Source: Pagrus major (lineage: Eukaryota > Chordata > Actinopteri > Spariformes > Sparidae). From it: a stretch of DNA of 64,000 nucleotides. The number at the start of each line of letters is the position of its first letter. Positions within the stretch are counted from its first letter, which is position 1. The stretch is taken from the NCBI RefSeq assembly GCF_040436345.1, contig NC_133221.1, positions 19,403,165 through 19,467,164 of the forward strand. Direction: 5' to 3'. Below the pieces are notes generated by a model. That model saw only the letters and a list, made by a program, of their open reading frames with translations. It did not search any database and had not been told where the DNA came from. Positions 12,165-22,900 of the stretch are shown piece after piece. The position numbers were made by a program, and so were the translations under genes.

Positions 12165-12855
12165 TTCTTTGACAAGTCAGCCGCATAAGAACTAAGATAA
12201 CAAATGCAGCATCGCTCCTAAATATCTCCAATAAAGCAGCAGACATGAAGAGAGTCTGTCAGAGAGAGACACACGGCCAGACACTCACAGAGGGAGGGAG
12301 TGCTTCATGAATGGGCTGTGACTGAGAATAACAGTGCCCCGTGTGTGTGTTTGGCCCGTGCTAATCTTATCACGGCTCAATGTATTCATCATGAGGCCCA
12401 GTTTCTTCAGCTTTCAAGAGCAGAACGTGGCTGGAGATGAGAGGTCGTGCTGGACGGGTGATCCATCCTGGAGTGATTACGACCAGCAGACACAAAAACA
12501 CAAGCAGAACCAACTGGCGGCTGCAGAGGCACTGTTTACCTTCTGTCAGTCCATTAATGAGGACCCCAAAAACACTGTTATAAAGATAAGAGTGGGACAG
12601 TGGGCCGACTGATGTGCAGGGGAGTTTGAAAGTGATGATAGATTATGTGCGTTAAGATTTCCTGTTATGTTGGTCTTAACTTTTAAACCAACGCATGATT
12701 TCTCAACAGTATTTTCTTTGATTTGGACATGGTGGTGCATGAGTTGCATTATACACTTAATCTTCAATTATGTCTGTCTACTGTCTACTGTTAATATCAA
12801 ACTGCTGACAGGCAAATTCAATTAGCAGGAAAAAATCCCCCATTTCACTGAACAG
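12165..12855. other. Non-coding interval, nothing recognised
   Basis: No gene or repeat recognised. The segment 12200-12620 is less AT-rich than its surroundings. Confidence 0.35.
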
Positions 12856-12859
12856 TAAG

Positions 12860-13070
12860 CAATGGTGGAATGTAAGTATATTTACTTAAGTACTATACTT
12901 AAGTATGAATTCAAAGCACTTGTACTTTAGTTTTGACATTTTATGCAACTTAACACCTCCACTCCACTGCATCTCAGAGACAAAATATTGCACTTTTACT
13001 CCACTACAATTATCTGACAAGTTTGGTTACTAATTACTTTTAAGATGACAATTTTGACATACAATTCATA
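12860..13070 (+). repeat. Dispersed repeat F (TTTACTTAAGTACT type), copy 1
   Basis: Contains AATGGTGGAATGTAAGTATA, TTTACTTAAGTACTATACTT, GCACTTGTACTTTAGTTTTG and TTTTACTCCACTACAATTAT. This succession is a common fish repeat. Other pieces are at 47918-47961, 48693-48860, 52246-52880 and 63230-63352 (reversed). Confidence 0.75.
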
Positions 13071-13249
13071 CCCTCTCTGTCCAGTGAAATCCACGTATTT
13101 CCTAATTTGATGATTCTGAATTGGAATTTTTATGATAAACTCAATAATTGCGTGTCCTCTTATTGGTTGAGGAAATGCTTCTACTTCTTGAGATAAATAA
13201 ACTTTTTAAAAAACACCCATCACTTCCTAACCACAATTTAACCTCATCA

Positions 13250-13530
13250 GATCTAGGATCTGAATCAAATTATATTACTCATAGATACCAGCCATAGATA
13301 CCTAAATACAGCAGAAACAAACTAACAAACAAACAAACAAACGTGCTATCTCTGACTTTATCCGGATCTGCACCAACAGTTAATGGGGTCTATTCTGGGC
13401 CGAGACCCATCCTCCATCCAAGTTCTGTGTAAAACTGCTCTGTAGTTTCTGTGTAATCCTGCTGACAAACCAACCAAGCAACAAATGGACATGGGTGAAA
13501 ACATGACCACCTTGGCGGAGGTAAAAAAAC
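13250..13530 (+). repeat. Repeat family A, copy 3
   Basis: Carries GCACCAACAGTTAATGGGG, TCTATTCTGGGCCGAGACCC, TGTGTAATCCTGCTGACAAA and a final CCTTGGCGGAGGTA. It lacks the hairpin of copy 1 and shows the usual family sequence at that point. Confidence 0.65.
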
Positions 13531-13534
13531 AAAC

Positions 13535-15454
13535 ACAAAACATTAGATGAACTGCTTTTAAAAACCTGGTGCCTACATTACCCACAATGCACCTTAGCCA
13601 CTTAGTGATATTACAGCAATTTATCAGATTACATGCAGCTTCCTCTGGAGCCTCAAAAGGCTTTATACTTTTTTCACATATGCAGTAGTACTCTCCAAGA
13701 CCTGTAAACACTTTAATGTGTAAAATTAGTGGAGTTACCCGTTAACTACTTGAATCACGATGCAAATATAGTTAGGGTACATGAACTACCAGCAAGCGAC
13801 TACAAAATGTATTTAAACTACTTGTTTTATTATACTCCCTAACACTGAATGTTACCAACTAAAAATAGCAGCAGTAGTGGAAAGTAGGACCAGACTTTTA
13901 ACACTTATACCCCTTTTTAGCGGGTTGACCCATCTTTAAAAAACCTGTGTAGACTGGTTAATTTTGGTGGAAAAGCATTAGTGAGTTGTTGTGTAATTGT
14001 TGTAATTGTTTCTTGTCTCTGAGGCTGTGCGGTATCTCTGCAGCTTTAGCAGATTAAGGTAATTTTAGTTTAGTTTTCAAGGAAAAGATGTAAAAGCTTC
14101 ACCTAGGTAGACGTTTTACTGAAGCATTACGTACCAAAGAGTTTTTAAAAATGAAAATTATAGCTACTTGAGTCGTGTTGTAACCATATTTTGTTTAAAC
14201 AATGTTTGACTAACGTCTTCAGGGAGTCGGGCATTAAGAAACTATTTGTTTTGTGTGTGTGTGTGTGTGTGTGTGTGGGTGTGTGGGTGTGCGTGCGTGT
14301 GTGTGTGTGCGTGCATGTGTGTGTACCCAGCTGCATTCTCAGCTCTCTATGCCCATTCTCCGGGCGCATTTGTTTGGAGTGAGCCCATCCACTTATTGAC
14401 ACTTGTCTCCCCTGCCTCTTGCATGACAATCCAGGCAATAAAACCACAAGTGGAGCACACACTGTTCAACAGTTACCATAAGAAAAACAAGAGCAAAGAG
14501 GATGAGTGTTTACCTTCCCAGGGCATGAAAAGAGGCAGAGAGGGAGGAAGAAAGAAAAAGAAAAAAACGACAAGGGCTCATCTCATAACTCCCTACCACA
14601 CGCAGAGCAAAGACACGACACATACACTCATCACTGATAGGGAAGGGGAAGGAAGGGCTCTGCATTCTACAAAGGTGATGGCACCTTTTCAAATCCTGGT
14701 CACATCTGCTTTAAGGATTTGCTCCAAAGTCCACAGGCACACACAAAGGACAGCTTATCTGAGATGGGACCAGACACCAGGACATCCTGTTCAGGGAGAC
14801 AATGCCCTCCTCTCTGCAGCGCTAACACTGCGCAAAAACCCCAAGAATCCAGCAATATTAATGGCCGAATGTTACAAGATATGATCAGAACATGATGATG
14901 TCCATAGAGATACTCTCCGATCATGACAGTTGCAGATTTCATGTTTGGAGAATTTCAACTCCCTCTATGAATTTCAACTCCCTCTATGTTGGAGTTCATG
15001 TCATCTCAGATACTGAAGACAAACATGCATTATATTCAGAAAAATAATAGAAAGGACATATCACTTGAGTGCATATAACCCACTTTCATTCTACTACATA
15101 AAGGAAAGAAACAGAAAATGTGCCTTCTTGCCATTTTCGTCAAGGGCCTTTTGGCAAGTGGACATGTTCCCAGTTAGCTGCGTTGCCCTCCTCTTTGGAT
15201 GCAAACTTGTACACCATCCTGTCTTTGTCACTTTCTTTATCACTGACAAAGCAGCACCAGTTTCTTTAATTAATGGGAAACACTGAGAGCCCTTATCAAA
15301 AAGAAAAATGTGTACATTCATTTGGTTTTAAAAGCTGATTGCGTGTGGACTATAGTCAGTATTTGACAAAATATTCAGCTAAATCAAGTGTAAAAGCTTA
15401 CATAAGTATGAACAGCCTTAATTACAGCTGCAATTATTGCTCTGTTATTAACCA
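13535..15454. other. Non-coding interval with GT microsatellite and a 19-bp tandem duplication
   Basis: A long impure GT tract spans about 14250-14330 and inflates open frames on both strands. At 14951-14988 a 19-bp unit starting AATTTCAACTCCCTCTATG occurs twice in tandem. No gene is supported. Confidence 0.5.
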
Positions 15455-15469
15455 CACTGTAAAAAAAAA
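15455..15469 (+). repeat. Left terminal inverted repeat of the CACTA-like element
   Basis: CACTGT plus an A run. Its reverse complement is found exactly at 26109-26123. After 15 bp the two ends diverge (TTGTAAT on the left, ATCCTAA read inward from the right). Confidence 0.85.
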
Positions 15470-15900
15470 TTGTAATATAACAGAATTTTACTGTCTATTT
15501 TACAGATGTTTTCTGTATTTTTAAAATACCATTTAATTTACAAAAATAGACTGTGTTTTTACATGTCAAATGTAAAATAACATTAAATAACTGTAACTGT
15601 GAAAATACACTATATTTCTGTTCTTTTACAAAAAAAACCCATTAGAAATACATATATTTATTGTTAAAATACATTCACAAATGTATCGTAAATTCACAAA
15701 TATTTGTCTGTTATTTAAGGGAATAAACTGTAAAATTCAACTTTAAAACCCTAAAAAAGAGGAAAAAATAATTTAAAATTACTGAGGAATTAATAGTAAA
15801 AATTTGTAATTTTACTATAATTTCTTTGTTATTTGACTAATATTTTCATTGAAAATAAATACAATTACTCTCATTTCTAGATGGTAACATTATATTAAAA
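15470..15900. repeat. Left subterminal repeat region
   Basis: Strongly AT-rich DNA with many diverged direct and inverted copies of TTTTACAG, ATTTTACTGT, CTGTAAAAT and AAATAC. Such arrays are where CACTA transposases and their accessory DNA-binding proteins usually dock, so this is probably the recognition region of the element. Confidence 0.6.
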
Positions 15901-16104
15901 AATTATATTTATTTTGAAAGGACATCTAAAGAGACACAGGGAAAGGGGAAAGCTTGAGAGGGTGAATAATAAAGAGTTGGACTTGAACTGATGCAGCATC
16001 AGCACTAAGTGAGCTGCAATTAAATGCTTTCAATAAAGCATTTTTTTTTCTTCCCTGGCACAACAGTATTGTTCTGGACATTTCTGTGAATAAAGTTAAA
16101 AAAA

Positions 16105-16290
16105 AAAAAAAGCGCGGTTCCCGCTTGGGTTGATCAGCTGTTTCGACGTGACACTTGAGCAAGATCAACAACCAACGCGCAGCGGTTGCGGTTCCAGACT
16201 TCCTGCTCGCCCGACAGAACTTTGTGCGGACAGCAGCTAACGTCGAGGCTCGAGGAAGGACGACGGTAGACGGCAAGTATCAAACTGAAG
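16105..16290 (+). promoter_or_regulatory. GC-rich promoter-like patch and first non-coding exon of the transposon
   Basis: A short CpG-containing island in very AT-rich sequence, with GCGCGGTTCCCGC, CAACGCGCAGCGG and CTAACGTCGAGG. It ends at a plausible GC-AG donor (ACG before GCAAGT, exon end at 16272). The next acceptor, a pyrimidine-rich tract ending CTCTGCAG at 17133, would join it to the exon just before the transposase ATG. There is no clear TATA box. The transcription start is not determined. Confidence 0.45.
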
Positions 16291-17195
16291 CTGAGTAGCA
16301 TTAGTTTTATTTACCACCATGCCTCTGAGTTTACTCACTCCGCAAAAGGCACAGAATACGCCGGCATGTTGTCAATTGAAATGTTAGCTAACTATGATGC
16401 CAAAAGCATGGCCGCCGGCGTCTGCCAGCTGCATTTAATGTAGTATTCAGCCAGACCAGCTACTAACTTTACCTTGCCATTGCGTTTGCTTTTGCGAACT
16501 AACTGACACAGGCGGAGAAAAGGATGAACAGTTGTTTAGAGCTGCAACAATGAACAGATACATTTTCACTAGTTTTTTTGTCCATAACTTCCACTGTATG
16601 ACTTGAAATGCCATGATTTTTGGCTAGAATAGGAAGCTTAATTTTATGTAACTTTTCAATATCTGGTTTTGAATTTTTTTCTAACGTCAATAATCCACTA
16701 TTGCAAAAAAAAAAAAAAAAAACTCTTCTAGCCCCCACCTCTTCCTTTCTTTTCACAAGTGCTCAGAGCCATTTTAAGTGTACTTTCTTCCAAAGAAGAG
16801 AGAACAGATATTTTATAAATGATACTGAGATTTGGTAATGGTTTATTTCAACCAGTTACTCTTTCTTAAAACAAATTTTTTGATCTTCCTCTTGCCTTTT
16901 TCAAGGTTTTTCAAATCTTCATTTTGGTGCAACACTAGTCACTGGTCAACATGAAATTCAAACAATACTGAAAAATATGTAAAGGATAAGCTAATGGTCA
17001 TCTTTTAGTTAATTGAGGGGAGATTGGCGAACACAGTTTAGGTTAACTATTTCACAGTCAATAGCATTTATTTTGATTTTGGCAAATTTCATGTTTCATA
17101 AATGTGTTTTTATTTTTTTCTTTCTCTCTGCAGATAAATGATGAGTTGATTTCATGGAGTAAACTGAAAAAGTGAGTACTGCACTGCAGTTAAGG

Positions 17196-19848
17196 ATGTC
17201 AAAACATTACACCTGTCATAGTTGTGGTGCTTCAGTGAATACCCTAAAAGGGTACGTGATGCATCAAGGGCTTCATAAAAATGAGCCACATTATCAGTAT
17301 GCATGTTGTATGGAAAGTTGTAAGTTTCGGTTCAGAAATTACAATGCTTTTAAATGTCATGTTTACCGCCATCATCGGCGGTCATCTACCGTGTCACAGT
17401 CTCAAACTTTGCAGGCACCCTTTCTATGTCAGCTTCCACATTGTCAGAAACAGTTGATCGACCTTAAAGACCTTCTCTGTCACCTAAAATCTCACATTTC
17501 AAGAAGAGAGGTAGTGCATTGCCCCTTTAAAGACTGTGATAAAACTTTTTCAGTGACATCATCTTTCACAGCCCACCTATCTAGGAAGCACAAAAACCCC
17601 ACAGCTCTGCATGTCTCTGGTGCATACTGCCCTCCTTCAGTTCCTAGTGAGTCTCAGTCCTCTGTTGCTGAAAGCCAGGCAAATGAAGGGTCAGCTGATG
17701 ATGAGCCTGAGGCAGATGTCCCAGACCTTGCACAAATGAAAAGTTTGTACATGAAAAATCTGTGCATGTTTTATATGAAACTACAGGCCAAACAACTTAT
17801 CCCTTCCTCTACAATCCAGTTGATCGTAGAAGAACTGAATAGTCTTAATGGAATGTGCCTGCAGTACACGAAAAGTCAACTGAAAGCATCTCTTCAAACA
17901 AAAACTGAACTATCTGAGACTGAAATTGAAGATGTTTTGAAGACCCTAGATGATGTAGATATTCATGGATCCTGCAGCTCCTCCCTTTCCACAGACTACA
18001 ACAGAAAACGGTATTTTGAGGAGAATTTTCCATACGTGCATCCACAACCGATTTTTTTGGGGGTTGATGAAAATAGAAAGGAGCAATATGCTCAGTATGT
18101 TCCCATAAAGCATACATTGACAACTCTGCTAAAAAATACTGATGTGCTGGAACAGGGTTCTACATCTGAGAATGAGAGTACACCTCATATTTTAAATGAT
18201 GTGTGTGATGGATCGGTATTTAAGTCCAATCCTCTTTTTGCTGAGTCAGGTCTCACATTAAAAGTGATACTTTATCAAGATGCTTTTGAGGTGGTAAATC
18301 CCCTCGGCTCGGCAAAGAAAAAACATAAGATGCTTGGAGTCTACTTCACTCTTGCAAATTTTGAACCTTTTCATCGATCCACTATTGACAACTTGCAGCT
18401 TTTGCTTTTGTGCCGAGAAGTTGATTTCAAATATTTTGGCCACGAGAAAGTGTTCTCTCAATTGATAACCGATCTTGGAGAACTGGAGACAAATGGACTG
18501 AATATCTCTGGAAACATTGTTAAGGCAACTGTCTTTTGCATTGCCGGTGACAATTTAGGGTCACATAACATTGGTGGATTCACAGAAAATTTCAGTACAT
18601 CTCAACATTTCTGCCGATATTGTCATGTAACCAGAAGTGAGCTAGACAATTTGGAACACCATGCTCCAATCCGTACAGTACAAGAGTACAATGACACTGT
18701 TCAAGAACTGCAAAATGGTGATGCAAGTGTAGTCAGAGGTGTGAAATGTAACTCTGTCTTTAATTCACTGACATTTTCATGTTTGCCAGCCAGGCCTCCC
18801 ACCCTGTATTGGCCATGATCTCTTTGAGGGTGTCGTGGCATTTGACCTTGCCATTTACCTGAACCATTTTGTCAAGGTGAAGAAATTCTTCACATATTCA
18901 CAGCTTAATCGAAGGATCAAACAGTTTAGTTACCAGGGATCTGATGGTAGCTCTAAACCAGCTGAAGTTTCAGAGAAGGGTGTGAAATTAGGTGGCCAGG
19001 CAACAGAAAACTGGTCTTTGCTGAGACTTCTCCCCATTATCATTGGTGAAAAGATCACAGACACAGAGGATCCTGTATGGCAACTGACTGTCCAGCTGAA
19101 AGAGTTAGTGGAACTGATATGTGCCCCTACTATATCAGTACCCCAGGTTGCATTGCTCAGTGTTTTGATCGGTGATTATCTGGAAGGAAGGAAAGAATGT
19201 TTTCCTTCACAAAAACTAAAACCAAAGCATCATTACCTCACCCACTACCCTGCATTAATACTAAAGTTTGGCCCACTCATTCGGCTGTGGACAATGAGGT
19301 TTGAGAGCAAGCATTCATATTTCAAAAGATGTGTGCGAAGGACACAAAACTTCAAAAATGTATGTCACACACTTGCAAAGAACCATCAGCTACTGCAGGC
19401 ATACCTACATTCCGGCTCCTTTTTTGCACCCTCATTGGTGGTTAAGAACTCCACTCCTTTCCATGCTGAACTGTACAGCGAAGCAGTGCGCTCTGCAGTA
19501 GGAGAAACCTTAGTCAAAGAACCCAAAGTTGAGTCAGCTACAGAGGTGCAGTGGAAAGGCACTCAGTACAAAAAGGGACTCTTTCTGTGTTTAAACCAAG
19601 GTGAGGCACTTGAATTCGGACAGATTGAGCTCATGCTTGTGACGCAGGACCAGCATGTGTACTTTATCGTGACACCTCATGACGTGTCCTACATGCCAGC
19701 GTTTGCATTGTATGAAGTGAAACAAGCAAGGCAGAGCATGAAATGTTGGAAGCCTGAGCAGAAACTAGATTATTATCCTTTGCCTGTGTACAACCTTTGT
19801 GGGACAAGGGTAATTTCACTTAAGCATAGCATTGTTGACTCAGAGTAA
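17196..19848 (+). pseudogene. TNP2-like transposase with four C2H2 zinc fingers; one-base frameshift
   Basis: Probable transposase of the CACTA-like element. The ATG at 17196 is chosen because zinc finger 1 begins six residues later and the upstream in-frame codons are not ATG. Four C2H2 fingers occupy roughly residues 7-135 (C-x2-C-x12-H-x3-H, then C-x4-C types). The central domain holds LILYQD-like and CIAGDNLGSHNIGGF motifs, with candidate catalytic Asp near residues 362 and 452, followed by FCRYC. It resembles the TNP2/Transposase_21 and IP13529P-type families. At 18774-18777 a TTTT run has one T too many. The frame ends at 18818, while homologous sequence continues from VCQPGLPPCIGHDLFEGVV in the other frame to the stop at 19846-19848, with conserved KPKHHYLTHYP and FGPLIRLWTMRFESKHSYFK. 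Either the copy is dead or the base is an assembly error. The whole ORF lies in one exon. Confidence 0.75.
18774..18777 (+). other. Frameshift site in the transposase (TTTT run)
   Basis: Three T instead of four would let the reading frame pass from VFNSLT directly into FHVCQPGLPPCIGHDLFEG. No splice-site pair around it restores the frame. Confidence 0.75.
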
Positions 19849-19922
19849 TCTGGAGTTTGAGAGATTAAAATCTGACAGTAATGCTTGAGCAGTATTTTTC
19901 ATCCCTTCTAGTCCTCCTAGTC

Positions 19923-22900
19923 ATGGATACAGAAAGTCCGCTCCTGTCTTTCATCAAATCAAGTCTTCCTAAACTGAGAGACCCTGAGCCTTTGCTGGAG
20001 CATCTGCAAGGTTTAGGAGTTGAGGACCTGGAGGACCTGAGCTACCTGCAGGAGAGTGACCTCCTTTCTGTCCTGAGACCAGTTGAAGCCAGGAAACTTC
20101 TGTCACTGCTCAAAAAGAAAAGTATGTGTTTCAATTTGTACATAATAAACTTTCACATTAGAAAAATGTACAAAGTCAAAATATACTTATTAGGTACACC
20201 TGTTCAAATTAATGCAGTCCAATACAGCAGTTCTACTATGAATTATACTTCAAAGAATCTTCTCTACATTTTTGTTGATGTTTTCAAAAAGGTGATAACT
20301 ATAAACTATACGTTGTTCATTATTGATTTCATAGTGAGTGTTAGTGGTGGTGTACTGTACTGCATTATATTGAGAAAGGAACACTTTGAAATATATCAAT
20401 TGGCTACTGAGTATATAATTATGTTGGGTATTAATATACCCAGATTGAGCAATGTGATGTCTGTATGGTTTAAATATTACTACTATCTCTCCTTTATTAA
20501 GGCCAGCAAGATGTCTTGGACAGTCCTCCAAGCAACCAGAGCAACCAACAGTTCAGCAGAGCCAGCACCAGTACAAGTCCAGTAGCACAGTCTGACGAGA
20601 TGGCCCTTTCTGGTGAGTATATGCATTTATTGCACAGAATCATTCTTTTGGGTTAGATGGGCTGAAACATTTTATAATCTACCAGTAACTAACTGTAATA
20701 TAGTACAATCACCAGCAGTGAATTGACAGTGTGCCTATAAATCAGTATCATAAGTTGGGTCTATCTTCTCTAGATTCTGATTCGGTAGCAAATCACACAC
20801 AACTAATCAGGGATGAACACAGGATATTTTATTACAATGTACAGAAAAAAATGACTTTTGTATCCACCAGTAGCAATCCCCCCAACAAGAATGTGTTGTT
20901 CATTTAGTTCCCATGTATAGTCAGTCTGATGTGTATTTTCTTTGCTACTCTATGTGGTGTGTTATATTGAGATCTCGCAAGCTTGTCTGTCCCAAAGCAA
21001 CAGTGTCATCTCTAGTGTGACTGCTGTGGTGTTGGAAAAGGCTGGATATTCTTGCACCTTTATCCTGGTCCTGGCTCGTAAACTGGATCACTTGTAAATG
21101 TTTTCAGACTCAATAAAAGCTCCAACCTAACAAAAGAATAAAAACACACAACAAAAACAGTCAGTTCTCCCAGCCAACAACAGTAAGAGAAAAAATGAAA
21201 ATTTTCAGCCCAATGCTGATAAAGAAAACTCATGAACTCACCCATGTGACCATGCAGGTAATATTTCCACTGTTGCTGTGCTTAGTTGTTTTCTTTTCCT
21301 CCCATTTCCATTAGTGCAATCAGTATCAGGACTACTAACTACATGCTGGGGTTAAAATGATATCCACTGACTATTTGTGGAAATATAGATGTTTGAGTTA
21401 AAATTATGCATGTTACATTATACAATGTGTAAAATTGGATAGCTTTAACTGTTGCATCAGTAAGTAAGTACAAGTTCTTTATGGGTCTGAAAAATAAAAT
21501 TCGACCAGAACCATGGGTGTTGAAGCCTTGACTCAGCGCATCTCACTACCATTAAGTCTCGGTCTGAACACTGCAAAAAAAAGAGGACAAATGACAGTCA
21601 TTTCTATATAGTTTTGCCTGGAACCAACATCCCGAAAGAGGAAAAAGGCTTAATGAAAACCCACCTATTATTTAATAACAGCTAATGTTCTCTGTGTTCT
21701 CTCCAGGTGGTTACAGCTCAGAAACTCCAAGTTCACCACGGTCAACAAGTAGTTCAAGTACAGATATCACACCTCGTCGACTGTCTGACAACAGCTGGCA
21801 TTTTAAATTTCAAATTCCTTGGCAGAAGATTCCATCTGAGATCATCAGAAAGTTGGAAAGGGGAAAGCGGCCAACAAAAAGTGATAGACTTGAAATCATA
21901 CGGCTCATTGTCAGTGAAATCTTAACCATGTGCCCAACACCTGGGAAGAAACATATCAGTGAGATAGCAAGGAAGATGACAAAGGCCTACCCTGTGGCAT
22001 TTACTGATGTCATTGAAGGTGAAGTTGTAGGCAGTGGATATGACTCACTCACCAAACAGATGGTCAGCAGAGTGGACAACCTCAAGAGAGGAAACACTTC
22101 ACTTTCGTTAAAGAGACAAAGTATTAGCAACAGTGAAGGAGAGGATACCCCAACTCAGAAAAAAAGACTAGACACTTATGGGTGTACAAACTGGCAACCA
22201 ACACAGCTGCCACCTGATGAAACCCCTGAATCTCAGAAACATGCACAAGAAGAGTTAAAGAAAATGTGGAGAGAAAGATGCTGTGACAGCAAAGCCATTG
22301 AGAATATGATGAGAGTCACTTTCTTCACTCAGAGAAAGGACATTATCAGTGGGACTGAGACTTCTGACTTGATAAAGGAATGGCCATATCTGTTTGAGAC
22401 AACTGGCATGAAGACTCATTTTAAAGAGCTTACAGGTGTGGACATGGAAGACAAAAACATAGCAAATAAATGTGCCAGAGTCATTTCATTTCTTAAATCG
22501 GCTGACAAGCCAGGGAAGATGGAGACCATCTTCAGGGAAATGGAAACATCAAGCAAAAATGCTGCAGATGTGAATGTTGCTGTGTTTCTTCCACTACTCC
22601 TCAAGTACTTCAATGAAGAAGAAGAACAGATGTTCTACAAAGTGGATCAAACAACCCTGCCCTCTGAAGTGGACTGTGCTGGACTTCCAAGTACACCATG
22701 TATTGTTGTTTGCGGTATGAATATTTATCTTTCTCCACCACAATAAATTAAAACCAAAAAACAGAAAACTATTAGTACTATTACTTTGTTATTGTTGTAC
22801 TGGACTCAGTTGTAAGATGATAATTTAATTGTATTTTTCTCTTGTCCTTCTCTTGTCCCTGTACACAACAGGAAACTCGACTTTGGCGGCAGAGAATTTC

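Larger units (their letters stand above)
17172..19920 (+). other. Inferred alternative intron enclosing the transposase ORF
   Basis: A strong donor, AAAA before GTGAGT, lies at 17172, directly upstream of the transposase ATG. A pyrimidine-rich tract with acceptors CTTCTAG (19911) and CCTCCTAG (19920) lies just before the SAM-protein ATG at 19923. Using these would excise the whole transposase ORF and join the 5' leader to the SAM ORF, so one promoter could serve both products. This is inference from splice signals only. Confidence 0.5.

Noticed and set aside
14145..14884. Open frames of 105 and 212 codons around 14.2-14.9 kb
   Set aside because: They run through a GT/CA microsatellite giving Val-Cys or Thr-His runs. 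The rest has no domain or splice signals.
15445..15454. Clean 3-bp target-site duplication at the CACTA-like element
   Set aside because: The three bases flanking the two ends differ (CCA and CAC). Only a 2-bp CA match exists, which could be chance, so no firm claim is made.
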